Shown here one piece after another: positions 1 through 9,395 of a DNA stretch of 27,338 nt; positions within the stretch are counted from its first letter, which is position 1, and each line of letters starts with the position of its first letter. The position numbers and the translations under genes were made by a program. Source of the stretch: Balamuthia mandrillaris (taxonomy: Eukaryota; Discosea; Longamoebia; Balamuthiidae); NCBI GenBank assembly GCA_031835245.1, contig JAVKOQ010000565.1:1-27338 (forward strand), written 5' to 3'. The notes under the pieces are model-generated. The model was given only the letters and a program-made list of their open reading frames with translations. It did not search any database and was not told the origin of the DNA.

Positions 1-1
1 G

Positions 2-247
2 AGCCGCCGCCACAAGGCTCTCGCTGAAGGCAGGACACTAGAGGAAGTGTCCAGGGACATCAACAGCAAGATGTTCAACCACAAGTCCCTCCAGGACATC
101 TTCCAGCACCGCATCCGCGAGGCCACCAACGCCGCTGGTACTCCTGACTGGCGAGAGGCAGACGCCAACGCCCCTCACCTCGAGCTCCATGCCAAGACTG
201 TTCAGCAAGCCAGAAAGCTTCTTGAGCTTAGAAACCAACAACAATAA
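2..247 (+). CDS. C-terminal end of an unrecognised protein (partial, 5' end outside window)
   Basis: An open frame enters from the left edge and ends at TAA 245-247, giving 81 residues. The piece is charged and probably helical: it starts SRRHKALAEGRTLEEVSRD and ends in LLELRNQQQ. I see no domain I can name. No ATG can be assigned as its start; the GTG at 47 is internal. The stop codon lies inside AATAAA (243-248), and no other AATAAA follows before the convergent protease gene, whose stop is 115 bp away. That this is a real C-terminus rests on clean coding composition and the following AT-rich non-coding stretch. Function unknown. Confidence 0.6.
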   Translation, partial: SRRHKALAEGRTLEEVSRDINSKMFNHKSLQDIFQHRIREATNAAGTPDWREADANAPHLELHAKTVQQARKLLELRNQQQ

Positions 248-248
248 A
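243..248 (+). terminator. AATAAA overlapping the stop codon
   Basis: AATAAA at 243-248 contains the TAA stop (245-247) of the partial left-edge gene. It is the only canonical poly(A) signal on this strand before the neighbouring gene's 3' end, so the 3' UTR may be about 20-30 nt. Confidence 0.4.
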
Positions 249-331
249 CAGCACTGGTTGAGAGAACGTTGCACAGACTACCACAAAAAGGAAACCAACT
301 TACAAACCTCACACAAATATCACTGACTCAC

Positions 332-337
332 TTTATT
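332..337 (-). terminator. poly(A) signal of the M43 protease gene
   Basis: AATAAA on the minus strand lies 25 nt past the protease stop codon (365-363). This is a normal place for a poly(A) signal in a gene with a very short 3' UTR. Confidence 0.5.
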
Positions 338-362
338 TTTACTCTCACATGTTTGCATTCGT

Positions 363-2933
363 TCAGTCGCTGTCCTCAACGGAACTGCTGGGTGCGCTAG
401 TTTCTTCTTGGTCGTCGCTGCTGTCTTCATCTTCACTGCTATCGTCATCGTCATCGCTGCTATCGTCGTCAGCATCGCTGCTCTCTTCGTGAAGCTCTTG
501 GAAGGCAGATAGTTGCTCTTGGGTGGCAGAAGGAGACAAGCCCATCGCTGCTGCCGCTGTTTCAGCGGAAGGTGGAGGCAACCTTTCAGCATAGTCGTTC
601 TTGGTTTCATCTCGAATGATTACCATGTCATATTCTTCCTTGTTCATGGCTTGTTCTTCGGCGGCAGCGCCAACAGCAGCAAAGCTTCGTCCTCCATCCA
701 TTTGAGGTTCGTCCTCGCTGGACGAAAAGTGTTTGTTGTTGCCACTCTCATCCGCTTGAGCGCTCTTTGGGGTCTTCGGTCTCTTGGTGCGTCGTCGTTG
801 GGGTTGTTTGCGTTGTTTGCAGACACAACGCTTGAACATTGTCCATCCGAAGCAGCAAAGACACAACAGGAAGAGCAGGAAGAGACCAAATAAGACCACC
901 ATAATCACATAACTGTACTGCGTTCCAAACAAGTTTCCATTTACTGTTTTCAGAGAGAATGTGAGAAAAGAGCATGGAATGAGAGGCAAAGAGAGGAGAA
1001 TGTACAGTCGCAAAGAACCCAGTTAAAGTCATCGCCGTCGCACTTGGCGGAGTCGTCAGGACCGATGATGGTTCCCTGTGTACAATGAGAACCACCCTCT
1101 GGATTGGAGCACCAAACGCAGGCCACGTCCTCTCCGCAACTTGAACAACTGTCATACTTGCAATCGGCTTTTTTTGAATAAAAGCAACAAGGATGAGAAA
1201 CAAACAGGCATACAAAAAAAGAAAAAAACAAAGGTTGGAGGAGGAGGAGGAGGAGGAGGAGGAGGAGGAGGAGGAGGAGGAGGAGGAGGAGGAGGAGGAG
1301 GAGGAGGGAGGAGGAGAGAGAGAGAGAGAGAGAGAATGAGTACAGCTGAAAAGATCGTTAAGACCGCCGATGCCCGGAACATCCTCAAAGCCGGTAGGTC
1401 GAGGTCCTTGGTCATCATCCGGGAATTCACCACAGTCCTGAGTGGCAGGGCCACCGCTGTACTGGCTTGGGTCTTCCGAGTTGGCTGGTCCTGCCGTGTT
1501 ATCTAGATAGCCAGACTTGTATTGGGCCACCTTTTTTGAAAGAGAAATGAGAACAGAGAACAGAGAACATAAGAGGGAGAGGGAGAGGGAGAGGGAGAGG
1601 GAGAGGAGAGGGAGAGGGAGAGGGAGAGGGAGAGGAGAGGGAGAGGGAGAGGGAGAGGAGAGGGAGAGGGAGAGGAGAGGGAGAGGGAGAGGGAGAGGGA
1701 GAGGGAGAGGGGGAGAGGGAGAGGGAGAGGGAGAGGGAGAGGGAGAGGGAGAGGGAGAGAGAGAGGGAGAGACCTCAGCGTGCATACGATCGGCCTGTCC
1801 TTGAGTAAACCTGTCCAGGCAGTCATCAGGAGAGTAATCCATAAAGTTGGTGACAGGATCATTTCCAGCGAGGTCAGGGCATGTATCCCTGCTCGTGTCG
1901 CAGCCGTCCATGTTGGCGGTCTTCTCGAAGGGTGTATCATCGACGTAGTCTCCGGGAGAGGCGCAGCCATCTCCGTTCGTCGCTTGGAAAGTGTGCAGCA
2001 ATCCCAGATGATGGCCAACCTCGTGCACTGCCGTATCTCCCTCTCCATAGCGTGTCGAGCAACCACCTGTTCGTTTTAGTTTCATGGTAAATGTTAATGC
2101 GTTTTTCTCATTCTCTCTCTTGCTCTCTTGCTCTCTTGCTCTCTTATCTCTCTTCTCTTTCTCTCTCTGCTACTTCTAAAATAACAGTTTACCAGGTTGA
2201 ACGGTGGAGCGACAGTAGACGCCATGACGAGGGTCAGCTGCGTTGCCAAAGGAAGACGGCAGGTAAGCAAAGCCAAGCGGTTCCAACAAGGGGCAAACAT
2301 AATAGTTGAGTTGAGTCGCCGTGTTCACGGACAGCGTTTGCACCATCTCTTGGAAAGCCTCGGTGTCAGGGTTGCAGGTCACCCAGTCGTCGTTCTGGCC
2401 GCGGTCGATCGAGCTGGTGTAGAAGTAAATCTCCCACTCGTTGAACGCAACGTTCAGCGCTTCCGTTTGAGCCAGCATTTGCGAGTTTGGCACATCGCCT
2501 TTGGATTTTTTCATCGGAAGGGAAAAAGCGTTACCAAAGAAAAAAAAAAAGAGATTACAAATCAAAACAAGAAAAAACAAAAAAGTGAGAAGAAAGACAA
2601 AAAAAAAGAGAGAGAGAGCAAAAAAAAAAAAGAAAAGATTGACAAACAAAAAATAAAGTGGAGGAGAGAAAAAATAAAGTAGTTACCAGAGCCGTTGGCG
2701 TAGGTAATGATGTGGTAGTTAATAGGGACGTAAAAGGCCTGCAGTTGTCGCTTCTCCCGCATGCGCTTCATGTGGGCAATGTTCTCCTTGGTCACCGCGG
2801 ACAGGTCCTGGACTCTCTGCAGGCCTCGTTCCTGAAGGATGGGGCGCATGCTGTGGTCGAAGCCGCACCGGGCCTCGCAGGAGCGGAAGGCGGCCAGGGC
2901 CACCACGACCAATACCAGCACCAACAATTTCAT
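363..2933 (-). CDS. M43 (pappalysin/cytophagalysin-type) metalloprotease, type I membrane protein with PSI-like module and acidic tail
   Basis: Six exons on the minus strand: 2933-2687, 2498-2193, 2066-1774, 1530-1344, 1167-1006 and 943-363, giving 591 aa. Residues 1-21 form a signal peptide ([16 protein letters not shown], then a Cys). The M43 catalytic region holds the zinc motif [11 protein letters not shown] (199-209) and a Met-turn NFMDYS (258-263), followed by the usual F-T-x-G-Q-x-x-R-M. All zinc ligands and the catalytic Glu are present. Exon 5 gives a cysteine-rich segment (about 346-398, with SCSSC and CVWC) that resembles a PSI domain. A transmembrane helix (about 409-435) then leads to a Lys/Arg stop-transfer and a cytoplasmic tail ending in Ser/Asp/Glu runs with CK2-like sites. 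The family are secreted or surface Zn proteases. Anchoring to the plasma membrane or an endomembrane is inferred. Intron 3 holds a large CT satellite. Confidence 0.88.
1236..1334. repeat. (GGA)n followed by (GA)n microsatellite in protease intron 4
   Basis: An uninterrupted GGA triplet run turns into GA dinucleotides. On the protease sense strand (minus) it reads CT then TCC, starting about 9 nt after the 5' splice site GTACTC. It accounts for most of the 176-nt intron. Confidence 0.9.
1572..1771. repeat. GAGAGG-type satellite in protease intron 3
   Basis: About 200 bp of GAGAGGGA-like units. On the protease sense strand it is pure pyrimidine (CTCTCCCT) and begins right at the donor GTCTCTCC. 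It fills most of the 243-nt intron. It is purely low complexity, with no spacers or gene content. Confidence 0.9.
2103..2169. repeat. CT-rich tract with TCTTGCTC units in protease intron 2
   Basis: The tract holds four near-identical copies of an 8-10-nt CT unit with TTGCT inside. Relative to the protease it is purine-rich (GA) on the sense strand, opposite to almost all other introns in the window. Confidence 0.8.
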
Positions 2934-4412
2934 CTTTCGTTCTTTCTTCTTCTTGAAAAAAAATAAGAAGAAAGCTCGTTATTTTTCTCTCTCTGTCTCT
3001 TCGGTTCTTCCTCCTGATTTTTAAATAAAAGTAAACGAGTTCTGTGGCTGCGGCGAAACGGAGTAACTGGATTTTTAATGAATAATATGATGCCGGTGTG
3101 TGCAAAGGTGGGTGCAAATTCCCGATGCAATGTTGACCTGTGGTTCGACAGGGAGCGACGGCTCTCTGGAGTGGACAGACAGTGCCCACCTCCGTTTACA
3201 GAGAGGGCTCTAAAACCATAATTACCGGGTAATTATAAGGGTAATTTGAAAATTAATTGTCCCGTTTCGGGTTGCCTTTTTGCAGCGTGGCAAAATGAGC
3301 CACACAGATGGCGGCTAACCTACCCGGAAAATCGCTGCCCTCCCCAGAAAATTGGAAAAGTATGCCAGATTGATGGGTCAAAAATCGGCAGAAACGTTTG
3401 AAAACGGTAGAAAAGTAAGAAGGAAACAGGGAGACAAACGACGGAAAGGCCGTGCAGCCAATACCCCGACTGCAAAGCGGGGGTCGAAAACTCCGTATGG
3501 AAGCCTCCCGTTCGCTCTCTCTCTCTCTCTTCCCTCTGTTCCGTGTTGGCACTCGCCGTATGCTTCTCGCCGCTTTTTTTTTTTTCATGAGAGTCTTCCA
3601 CGACCTATCCTTATCCCTTCTCCTCCCTTGATTCTCTCTCGGAGGCTCCTTATATTCGCAACCCTTATGAAGTCAAAATGAGTATGCATGTGTGACCGTC
3701 AAAAACAAACAAGTGGCCTTGGCATTTGTTCCGTTTTTATCTCGGATAGGCCTAACTAGCCGACTTTTTTTGTGCTTTGGCCGAGCGTAATGCCGTTCTC
3801 GTTGCATAATTAACAATTCCACTCCACTTACTATTTATTGTGTATGGGCCACCTGCAACCAAGAACTTTAAAAAGAGAGAGAGAGAGGGAGAAGGCGTGC
3901 GAGAGAGGGGTCCCAAGCTTTGCGTGCAACTTTTCCTTTCCTTTTGGTAAGTTTAGGGGTCGTCGTCGACGCGCTTCAAATAATACATAATACAAAGGAA
4001 AAACAACAAAAGAGAGGGAAAGGAGGCGCAGTGGCAAAGGAAGCAGTGGCAAAGGAAGGCCAGCAAGGGGGGTTTAGATTTTTTTTTGCGGTCCTCCATC
4101 TCCAGAAAAAAAAGCCTTTGGGTACCGTTCTTGTGATGTGGGTTTTTTTTTTTTGCTTGGCTTTGGATTTTATGTAACCTTTTTGTTTTTTTGGGTGGTT
4201 GCTATTGCTACATGTAGCGTGATTGCTTCTTCTTCAGCTTCAGCTTTCGTTGCACCATCGTTGGAGGAGGAGGTGGAAGCGAGACACTCTGCGCCAACAA
4301 AAGACAACCTTTTTCTTCTTCCTTGCAACCTTAAAAAACAACGTTTCCAAGAGACCGCATAACCAAAAAACAAAAGAGACCTTTTGGAGAGGGACGTAAC
4401 GAAACAACAAAG
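2934..4412. other. 1.48-kb divergent intergenic region between protease and ankyrin kinase
   Basis: This is the longest stretch without a gene in the window. It must hold both promoters, since the ATGs at 2933 (minus) and 4413 (plus) point away from each other. Visible parts are a perfect AT-rich palindrome (3218-3236), a YY1-like AGATGGCGGC (3306-3315), a short CT run (3519-3532), T-rich and A-rich blocks, and a Leu/Lys-poor region with no conserved reading frame. The small open frames here lack family patterns and clean splice partners. I see no tRNA, mobile element or terminal repeats. Confidence 0.6.
3218..3236. promoter_or_regulatory. 19-bp perfect palindrome ATAATTACC-G-GGTAATTAT
   Basis: Two 9-bp arms mirror each other around one G, with TAATTA-like cores in each half. 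GGGTAATT occurs again 12 bp on, at 3239-3246, giving a third half-site. It lies 285 bp upstream of the protease ATG and 1.18 kb upstream of the kinase ATG. A dimeric factor site is the simplest reading. The function is inferred from symmetry and position only. Confidence 0.45.
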
Positions 4413-7400
4413 ATGAGCGCTCAACCACAACAACCGCTCAGCAACACGAGTTTCACCAACGTGCAAGCCCTGGCCCTCCACTCTGCCATCCGCAGCGGCA
4501 ACCTCGCCGAGCTTCGCAAACAGGTCAAGCAGCTCTCCCAGCAGCAACGCCGGAGCAGCAACAGCAAGCAACAGCCCTCCTCCTCCTCCTCCTCAGCGTC
4601 GGCTCACAAGCCGACCCTCTTGGAGGCCCTTCAAACGAGGGACAGGCACGGGCGCACCCCCTTTCACGTGGCCGCCGAGCAGGGCAAGCTCGACGCCATC
4701 AAGTACCTGCTGCGGAAGCTGCCGGTGCCGCCCTCTCAGGCCTACGACCTGGTCCACGCGGAGGACAAGCAAGGCTGGACCCCTCTCCACGTGGCCTGCT
4801 CGCTGCCCAACGTCCGCTTGGTGCATTTCTTGCTGCACAACAGCTACTGCCCCTCGGAGCATGCCCCAAAGACGATCAACCTCTCCATCCCGCTGCACTA
4901 CTTGGTGCGGCACGACTTCCCTGCTCCTCCCGTTTCTTCTTCTGCGGCAGCTTCTGGCGCCTCCCCTTCTTCTTCTTCGGGATCGATTCGTTCGTTTTCT
5001 TTCTCGCTCTCTCCCTCTTCTTCTTCGTCTGCTTTGCACTCCCCTTCGTCTTCGTCTGATGCGACGCAACAACAAGAGAACAGCTCTCCTAAAGAGAGTA
5101 AAGAAAGAAAGGAGGAGGTGAAGTTGTTTTGGGCTTTGATGGACGAGCTGATGACTGGGAATTGCGTCAACACGGCCAACAATGCTGGAGACACGCCCCT
5201 TCACTCTGCTGTAAGTCTGGGAAATAACGTTCATGTAGTCGCTATGCTCCTCCAAAAAGGCGCTCAACTCGACGCAACAAATAAGTGCGTTCTTGCATTT
5301 ATGTCCTCGTTCTTTCTTCTTCCTTCTTTCATCTTTCATCTTTCATCTTGCTTCTTTCTTCTTTCTTCTTTCTTCTTTCTTCTCTTTTGTGATGCTTTTG
5401 TATTTAAGTATTTCTCTGTGACAGTTTGGGAGAGACTCCGCTGCATCGTGCGGTGATGACACAGAAAGAGCAAATGGTGGAAACGTTGTTGGCATGGGGA
5501 GCTGATCCGAACCGGGCCAAGTCTCAGTTGGGTTCTCCAAAGGAAGTAGCTGTGCAAGTGGGTAACAAGAACATACTTGCTCTCTTCGAGCTATATGGTT
5601 TGTTATCCTATTAGACGCTTCTTTTGTTTGTTCTAGCTTTCTTATTGTTCCCTTCTCATTGTCATTACCAGATAAACCTGGAACGCTTGCCAAACCACCA
5701 GTCACAGACCAACAGAGCAAACGTTGGTCCAGAGGTAGCCGCAAATCTGCGAAAGCCATCGCTACTGCCGCCTCTCCTCCTCCTTCTCCCTCCTCTGCTT
5801 CCTCTTCTTCCTCTACACCTTCAAACGCCAAAAGTCTCTCCCTGGAAGCAATGGCCTTCATCTCAAAACTGGACAGCAAGAAAGATCGGCACGGTCGTCC
5901 TCCGTTGCTCATCGCCGTCGAAGCCGGCAAATACGAAGCCGTTAGCCATCTCCTTCACAACACGAAACGAGAGGATTTGACTCTCACCGATCGAAACGGT
6001 TGGAACGCTCTTCACGTGGCCTGCTCCTGCGGACATCTTAGCATCATCGACCTGCTCATCAACAACAACGTCTGTCCGTTCAGCGTGAACGCCACTTCGG
6101 TGGATCTCTCCACACCGTTACATTACATGGTTCGGTTGAAGCCTCCTCCGCCTGATCCTGCCAAGAAGCAGAAGAAAGCAGCTTCTGAACATAAGACCTC
6201 TTTGGGTACGTTTTTTTTTTTTGAAGTATTTATGTCTTAATTTGTTATTTTTTAACACTCTTTATGTGCTCCTACAGAACGAAGATCTCTTGGTTTTCAC
6301 AGAGCAGCTGTCTATGATGAAGATAAGTTCTTTTCGTTAATGCGGCAGCTCTTGGGCTTCAAACATTCCAACGTAAATGCCGCTAATCGAAATGGGGATA
6401 CGCCACTGCACACGGTTGCAAGCAAGGCGCACTCCCTCAAAATTTTGAAGTTCCTGCTCCATCACGGCGCCAATGTCAATAGTGTCAACAAGTAAGGCCA
6501 CCTAGTTTCTCTATCTCTACCCCTTCCTAACAAGCTGGCAAAAAAAAGATTTGGAGAATCATGCTTGCACATGGCTGTACGTTCTGGAGATAGCAAGTTT
6601 GTGAGAAAACTATTGGCACATGGAGCCAATCCGACCCTGATGGGCGCCCAAGGAACGCCCATAGATGTGGCTCGTATCTCCAACTTACCTCGAATTGTAC
6701 GGTTACTCAAAGAACAAGGTGAGCACACTTTTTACACTATAACAAGCTGTTGCTTCCTGTAGTCTACTTTTTTATTGTATCGCCTTTCTCACTCATCTCT
6801 CTCTCTCTCTCTCTCTCGTGTTCCATCCCTCAAGCTGAAGATATGGTGAACTCGGCGAGTGTGGACACGGATAGTGGATCAGAAAGCCTAGCCAGCGATT
6901 TATCATTTGGTGGGGATGACTTTTGCAGTTCGTCATCCTCTCCCTCAGATATTGATGAATACTTTGGCGGTGTACCCGGTCTGCAAGCAGCTTCTGTTTC
7001 GAGAAAAGCCTCCGGAGTATCATTCAAGATCCCAGCTGCTTCGCAAGCATCTGCATCAGCTGCTCCTCCTTCCGCCGCCACCCCTAATCCCTCTCCCCCT
7101 TCTTCTCTCGCTTCCTCCTTGTCTTCATCTCTCACTTGGTCTTCTGCTTCGGAGGACATACCCAAGAAAACTGGCCCCACAGGTCGACCACTCTCAAGAA
7201 AAGCTTCCGTTTCACTGCTTTCGCTTGCCACTGTGGAAGCTGACAAAGAACCGGACTTTGAACCTAATGCTGATGTGCTTACTCTTTACGGCAAAATGAA
7301 ACCAGAAGCAAGCCGCAAAAAGGACGAAGCGCCAAACGGTCAAGAAGCCACCGAAAACGAAAAGAAAAAGGAAGACCGCAAAGGGGACGAGGAAAGTTCA

Positions 7401-7916
7401 ACGGCGATCAAAGACAAAAAGACAACAGAAAAGACGGTAATAGAAGAGGCAGAAACAACACCAAAGGAAAAGGATGGCGCATCGTCAGATGTTGAAATAT
7501 CACCGGAGAAAGATTACGAGGAAATGTTGGTGGTACTGCAGCAGTTGGGCATCGCTCAATACGAACCTATGTTTAAGGAGGAAGCGATAGGCATGCGGGC
7601 GCTTCAACTTCTCACCGATGAAGATTTGAAGAGTTTGGGCATCAAACTTGGACATAGACGAGTTCTTCTCGACTACTTGAAGGAACAAAAGAAGAAAAAG
7701 AAAAAGGAAAAAGAAAAGAAAAAGATGGAAATGGAGGCTGAGGAGGAGTCGCGTCACAATAACAATGACAAGAGCAATAGTAGAAGGAGAAGAAGGAGAC
7801 GACGCACCAACGAAGAAACGCCCAGTGGATCGTGCATTACAGGGGCGGAATGCAAACCGAGCATATCTCTTGCCGATGTGACTATCGAGGAACCATTGGG
7901 CAGAGGTTCTATTCGC

Positions 7917-7963
<47 letters not shown>

Positions 7964-9101
7964 CTTTCTTTTCCTTTACTGTTGTTTGCTCATTCTCTCT
8001 CTCATTGGTAAAAGGAGCTCATGGATCAGTTTATAAAGGTAAACTTAGAGGAATGACAACGGTGGCTGTCAAGAAGCTTGTTGGTGTCAACAAACAATCT
8101 TATCTTAGGGAAGCTTATATCATGGAGTGCGTTTTTTCGGGTTTTGTCTTGATCGTTGTTGCTCACATCTAACAAACAATCATCATTACCCAAACAACTA
8201 AACAAAGGCAAATTCCAAACCATCCAAACGTGGTAACCATGTATGGAATGGCAGAATCAGAACAAGCGCTCTTTATTGTGGTGGAATACGTGCCTGGTGG
8301 CTCCGTTCACGACTTTCTTCGGAGCCATGAGGGAAAACTGAGCGTGGCCACTCTGTTGGGCATGGCCAAGGATGTGGTTACCGGCATGGAGCACCTTCAC
8401 TCCAACAACATCGTGCATAGGGACCTTGCCTCCAGAAACCTCTTGTTAGAGACCTATTCCGTCAATTGTTACCGAGTGAAGGCACGTTTCTTTCATTCGA
8501 TTGTTGTTGTTCCTCTTACTAACTTGGCTCCTTAAGGTGTGTGACTTTGGACTATCTCGTGCCATAGACGAATACTACCAATGTAAGACCGAAAACGCTC
8601 AAGTTGCTATCAAATGGACTGCCCCTGAAGCCCTTCGTTTCCAAAAGTTTACAAGCCAATCAGATGTTTGGAGGTTCTCCTCTCGCTTCTACGCTTCTCC
8701 CTTCTCTGCTATTCTCTCGTTCTCTGCTATTGTCTTCTAGTTCCTATGTCCTCTTCTCTTGCCGTAGCTTCTTCGCTTTCTCTCTCTCTCTCTCTCTCTC
8801 TTCACTGATCTTTTATCGAAACAGTTTCGGAGTGACTCTATGGGAGTTGTTCAGTTTTGGCGAAGTGCCATATGCTGGCATGTCCAACATGGAAGTAATG
8901 GATATGGTCAGCAAGCACAACTTTCGGTTGGCCAAACCGGATGAATGCCCTCAACCGGTGTATGATCTCATGAGCCGTTGCTGGGCGGCCAATCCAGAGG
9001 AGCGCCCCACCTGGCTTGAGATATACCAAACTTTGGAGGACCTGCTGGACACCTATGATGGAGGGTTGCGAGAAGAGGAGGAGAAAGAGTGTCCCTCCTA
9101 A
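4413..9101 (+). CDS. Ankyrin repeat - SAM - tyrosine protein kinase
   Basis: Ten exons: 4413-5284, 5425-5597, 5672-6205, 6278-6491, 6549-6718, 6835-7905, 8015-8126, 8208-8475 (or 8481), 8537-8673 and 8825-9101, about 1275 aa. Two blocks of ankyrin repeats ([41 protein letters not shown], then [20 protein letters not shown] and so on) are split by Ser-rich spacers. A SAM domain follows (about 881-940), then a Lys/Glu/Arg linker, then a kinase (about 1000-1265). The kinase has a [12 protein letters not shown]-loop, VAVK lysine (~1031), helix-C Glu (~1044), HRDLASRN (catalytic Asp ~1121), DFG (~1141), KWTAPEAL and [19 protein letters not shown] and KWTAPE are tyrosine-kinase, not TKL, signatures, and all catalytic residues are present. 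There is no signal or membrane segment, so it is probably a cytosolic scaffolded kinase. The donor of intron 8 is ambiguous. Confidence 0.9.
5330..5395. repeat. TTTCTTC/TTTCATC repeats in kinase intron 1
   Basis: Tandem short pyrimidine units (TTTCATC three times, then TTCTTTC several times) fill the middle of the 140-nt intron 5285-5424, on the sense strand of the kinase gene. Confidence 0.8.
7920..7959. repeat. (CT)n in kinase intron 6
   Basis: About 20 CT units start 14 nt after the donor GTTCTA (7906). The intron, 7906-8014, interrupts the P-loop between GRG and AHGSVY. Confidence 0.85.
8780..8801. repeat. (CT)n in kinase intron 9
   Basis: A CT run sits inside intron 8674-8824, which splits the DVWSFG motif of the kinase. 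It lies nearer the 3' end of the intron and could serve as the polypyrimidine tract. Confidence 0.8.
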
Positions 9102-9105
9102 ACTA

Positions 9106-9148
9106 TTTTCTTTCTTTCTTGTCGTTTCTTTCTTTCTTTCTTGTCGTT

Positions 9149-9187
<39 letters not shown>
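9106..9187. repeat. (TTTC)n microsatellite after the kinase stop
   Basis: TTTC units with two TTGTCG interruptions begin just past the stop codon (9099-9101), in the probable 3' UTR. A poly(A) signal follows at 9219. Confidence 0.85.
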
Positions 9188-9218
9188 GCTATAGTTGTTA
9201 TTTTTTTTGTGGCCATAA

Positions 9219-9224
9219 AATAAA
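9219..9224 (+). terminator. poly(A) signal of the kinase gene
   Basis: AATAAA lies 118 nt past the kinase stop and upstream of the CZIB promoter region. Confidence 0.45.
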
Positions 9225-9287
9225 AGTGATGGTGGTAGAGAGAAGGAGAGAGGACATGAGAGTGGACAGGAGAGCGGCAGAAGATTG

Positions 9288-9295
9288 TGACGTCA
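9288..9295. promoter_or_regulatory. CRE-type palindrome TGACGTCA upstream of CZIB
   Basis: A perfect TGACGTCA lies 100 bp upstream of the CZIB start codon. This is the consensus site for CREB/ATF bZIP dimers. Position and perfect symmetry support a promoter element. Binding is not shown. Confidence 0.4.
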
Positions 9296-9395
9296 TCCAC
9301 CTTAAAATTTAATTTTTTTTTCCTGATTTTATTTTATTATATTTTTATTTTTTCTACAGCCAGAAACAAAGGGAGCGTGGCACGCTGTAGCGATC

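Noticed and set aside
1572-1771. CRISPR-like or other regular repeat array
   Set aside because: Units are simple GAGAGG repeats without unique spacers, inside an intron; ordinary satellite DNA.
3308-3372. Short frame MAANLPGKSLPSPENWK as the first exon of a small gene
   Set aside because: It ends after 21 codons or at a weak donor (GTATGC), and no matching second exon could be found; the YY1-like AGATGGCGGC around the ATG explains the pattern as well.
4593-5339. Arg-rich antisense frame opposite the ankyrin kinase exon 1
   Set aside because: It mirrors Ser-rich coding repeats, and the plus strand encodes clear ankyrin repeats.
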